Source: CBFHSD01 sp965658375
GTDB taxonomy: Bacteria > Bacteroidota > Bacteroidia > Flavobacteriales_G > Salibacteraceae
Assembly: GCA_965658375.1 (NCBI GenBank)
Contig: CBFHSD010000031.1
Span: 1-25,625, forward strand
DNA: 25,625 nt
Reading direction: 5' to 3'
The position numbers were made by a program, and so were the translations under genes. Positions 24,592 to 25,625 of this stretch are shown here, in pieces. The notes under the pieces are model-generated. The model did no database searches. It was not told the origin of the DNA and saw only the letters and a list, made by a program, of their open reading frames with translations. Numbering within the stretch: position 1 is the first letter of the stretch; the number at the start of each line of letters is the position of its first letter.

Positions 24592-25065
24592 ATGTTCAAA
24601 ATATCTCTTTCAAAGTTGACTTCGTTGCTATTGCTCGCCATACTTGTTATTAGTGCTGGGTGTAAAGAAAAGCAAGATAAGATTGATGATGATTTGATTC
24701 AAGATTACTTGAATGCCAACAATTTAGATGCAGAGAGCAATATCAATGGTTTATATTATATTATTGATTATGAAGGTGATGGAGATAGACCTACTGAGTT
24801 TAGTACAGTAAAAGTCATCTACAAAGGATACTTTTTAGACGGAGAGGTTTTTGATGAAAGTGATGAGGATGGAGCCATTTTTGACTTGCAAACAACCATT
24901 GGTGGTTGGCAGCAAGGACTTCAGAAATTTAGAGAGAATGGATACGGGACGTTGATTGTGCCTTCTCACTTAGCCTATGGCTCTTCGGGAAATTCAAGCA
25001 GTGATCCAGTAATACCACCCAATACGGTATTAGCCTTTGATATTGAATTGGTTAAAGTTTATTAG
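24592..25065 (+). CDS. FKBP-type peptidyl-prolyl isomerase lipoprotein
   Basis: FKBP enzymes speed cis-trans isomerisation of prolyl bonds and help proteins fold, here in the periplasm. The 157-residue precursor has a lipoprotein signal peptide with lipobox ISAGC (Cys24). An acidic linker of about 25 residues (DDDLIQDYLNANNLD) is followed by one FKBP domain: VKVIYKGYFLDGEVFDESD, IGGWQQGLQKFRENG, TLIVPSHLAYGSSG and the final VIPPNTVLAFDIELVKVY. The ligand-pocket aromatics appear kept. Its own promoter lies upstream. The downstream SanA-like gene begins on the very next base after the stop, so the two are co-transcribed. Confidence 0.92.
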   Translation: MFKISLSKLTSLLLLAILVISAGCKEKQDKIDDDLIQDYLNANNLDAESNINGLYYIIDYEGDGDRPTEFSTVKVIYKGYFLDGEVFDESDEDGAIFDLQTTIGGWQQGLQKFRENGYGTLIVPSHLAYGSSGNSSSDPVIPPNTVLAFDIELVKVY

Positions 25066-25625
25066 ATGCATAAAATATGGAAGCTTTTGCGCAAAGCTTT
25101 TTTAAGTAGCATTGCTTTCTTCATTCTTTTTCTTGCCTTTGTTTATTGGTCTGATCAGAAAATCGAATCATACAGTAATTCTTGCTATTCCAATATTCGC
25201 GATGTTCCCGAAATGAAAGTTGGCTTGGTACTCGGAACCGCCAAATACTTAAGAAATGGAAGGGTGAATCTCTATTATAAGTATCGGATAGAGGCTGCTA
25301 TAGAACTATTCAATTCTGGTAGAATAGAATACCTTCTCATTAGTGGAGATAATTCGCGTAAAGAGTATGATGAACCAACAACCTTTAAGAAGGATCTAGT
25401 GGAAAGAGGAATTCCCGAAGAAAAAATCATGCTTGATTATGCAGGATTTAGAACACTTGATTCTGTTGAACGAGCCAAGACCATTTTCGGACAAAACGAA
25501 CTGATCATTGTGTCTCAACCGTTTCATAATAAAAGAGCGCTTTTTTTGGCAGATTCAAAAGGCTTAAAGGCGGTAGGATACAATGCTAGGGAAGTAAGTG
25601 GCAGGTACGGAATTAAAGTGCAAAT
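25066..25625 (+). CDS. SanA-like DUF218 membrane protein (partial, cut by window edge)
   Basis: The frame opens at the ATG at 25066, directly abutting the FKBP stop, and stays open to the window end (186 codons). A single N-terminal membrane helix (about residues 14-28) is followed by a DUF218 domain: VGLVLGTAKYLRNGRVNLYY, YLLISGDNSRKEYDEPT, DYAGFRTLDSVERAK and IIVSQPFHNKRALFLA. These match SanA, linked in E. coli to envelope barrier function (vancomycin exclusion at high temperature); its biochemical activity is not established. The missing C-terminus is probably 20-50 residues, judging from the family. Confidence 0.88.
   Translation, partial: MHKIWKLLRKAFLSSIAFFILFLAFVYWSDQKIESYSNSCYSNIRDVPEMKVGLVLGTAKYLRNGRVNLYYKYRIEAAIELFNSGRIEYLLISGDNSRKEYDEPTTFKKDLVERGIPEEKIMLDYAGFRTLDSVERAKTIFGQNELIIVSQPFHNKRALFLADSKGLKAVGYNAREVSGRYGIKVQ

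Overview
The window reads as a chromosomal segment of a Bacteroidota bacterium, most likely a marine-type member of Flavobacteriales. The pointers are low-GC coding sequence, A-rich translation starts with few Shine-Dalgarno motifs, promoters of the Bacteroidota form TTTG/TTG-N18-19-TAnnTTTG (best at 24541-24571), a MoaC-MoaB fusion, a PepC-like peptidase with a signal peptide, and OMPP1/FadL-like and lipoprotein families typical of the phylum. The genus cannot be fixed from the sequence alone. There are no rRNA or tRNA genes, CRISPR arrays, insertion sequences or prophage.

Layout. 1-465 (minus) is a decayed membrane-protein gene whose frame continues through two in-frame stops. 593-6307 (minus) is a tripartite RND efflux operon (adaptor, pump, outer-membrane channel) with overlapping genes and a clear intrinsic terminator at 525-553. 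Divergent from it, 6426-11654 (plus) is a tightly coupled molybdenum-cofactor operon: moeA, a moaC-moaB fusion, fdhD and a YdeP/FdhF-type molybdopterin oxidoreductase. A DUF493 gene follows at 11699. 12001-14160 holds a DUF2797 protein, a small S4 RNA-binding protein and a secreted C1B peptidase. 14262-14486 is a fragment of a response-regulator receiver domain. 14479-16353 (minus) carries an M28 peptidase and a SixA-like phosphatase. 16514-18046 is a secreted serine hydrolase. xerD-like and aroQ genes start back to back around 18978, and aroQ overlaps an outer-membrane protein gene. 20894-23130 (minus) encodes an RmlD-like sugar reductase and an RfbH-type PLP/[2Fe-2S] dehydrase. 23405-24484 is a FabH-like ketoacyl synthase, followed by a terminator, a strong promoter, an FKBP lipoprotein gene and a SanA-like gene cut by the window edge.

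How the genes work together. The efflux genes form one export machine. In the Mo operon, MoeA inserts molybdate, MoaC/MoaB act earlier in molybdopterin synthesis and FdhD sulfurates the cofactor, all apparently serving the last gene, whose substrate is unknown. moaA, moaD, moaE and mobA are not in the window. The RfbH/RmlD-like pair suggests a deoxysugar for surface polysaccharide, but the CDP-glucose genes and the E3 reductase are absent here. The remaining genes are mostly single housekeeping or envelope genes.

No clearly new multi-gene defence or mobile system was seen. The most notable points are the YdeP oxidoreductase operon with an incomplete cluster motif, a GIY-YIG-like core in the DUF2797 protein, the complete RfbH iron-sulfur signature without its partners, the twice-interrupted pseudogene, and a palindrome inside the spacer of the strongest promoter. 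The convergent gene pairs are also unusually compact: all five known junctions overlap or are 1-2 nt apart.
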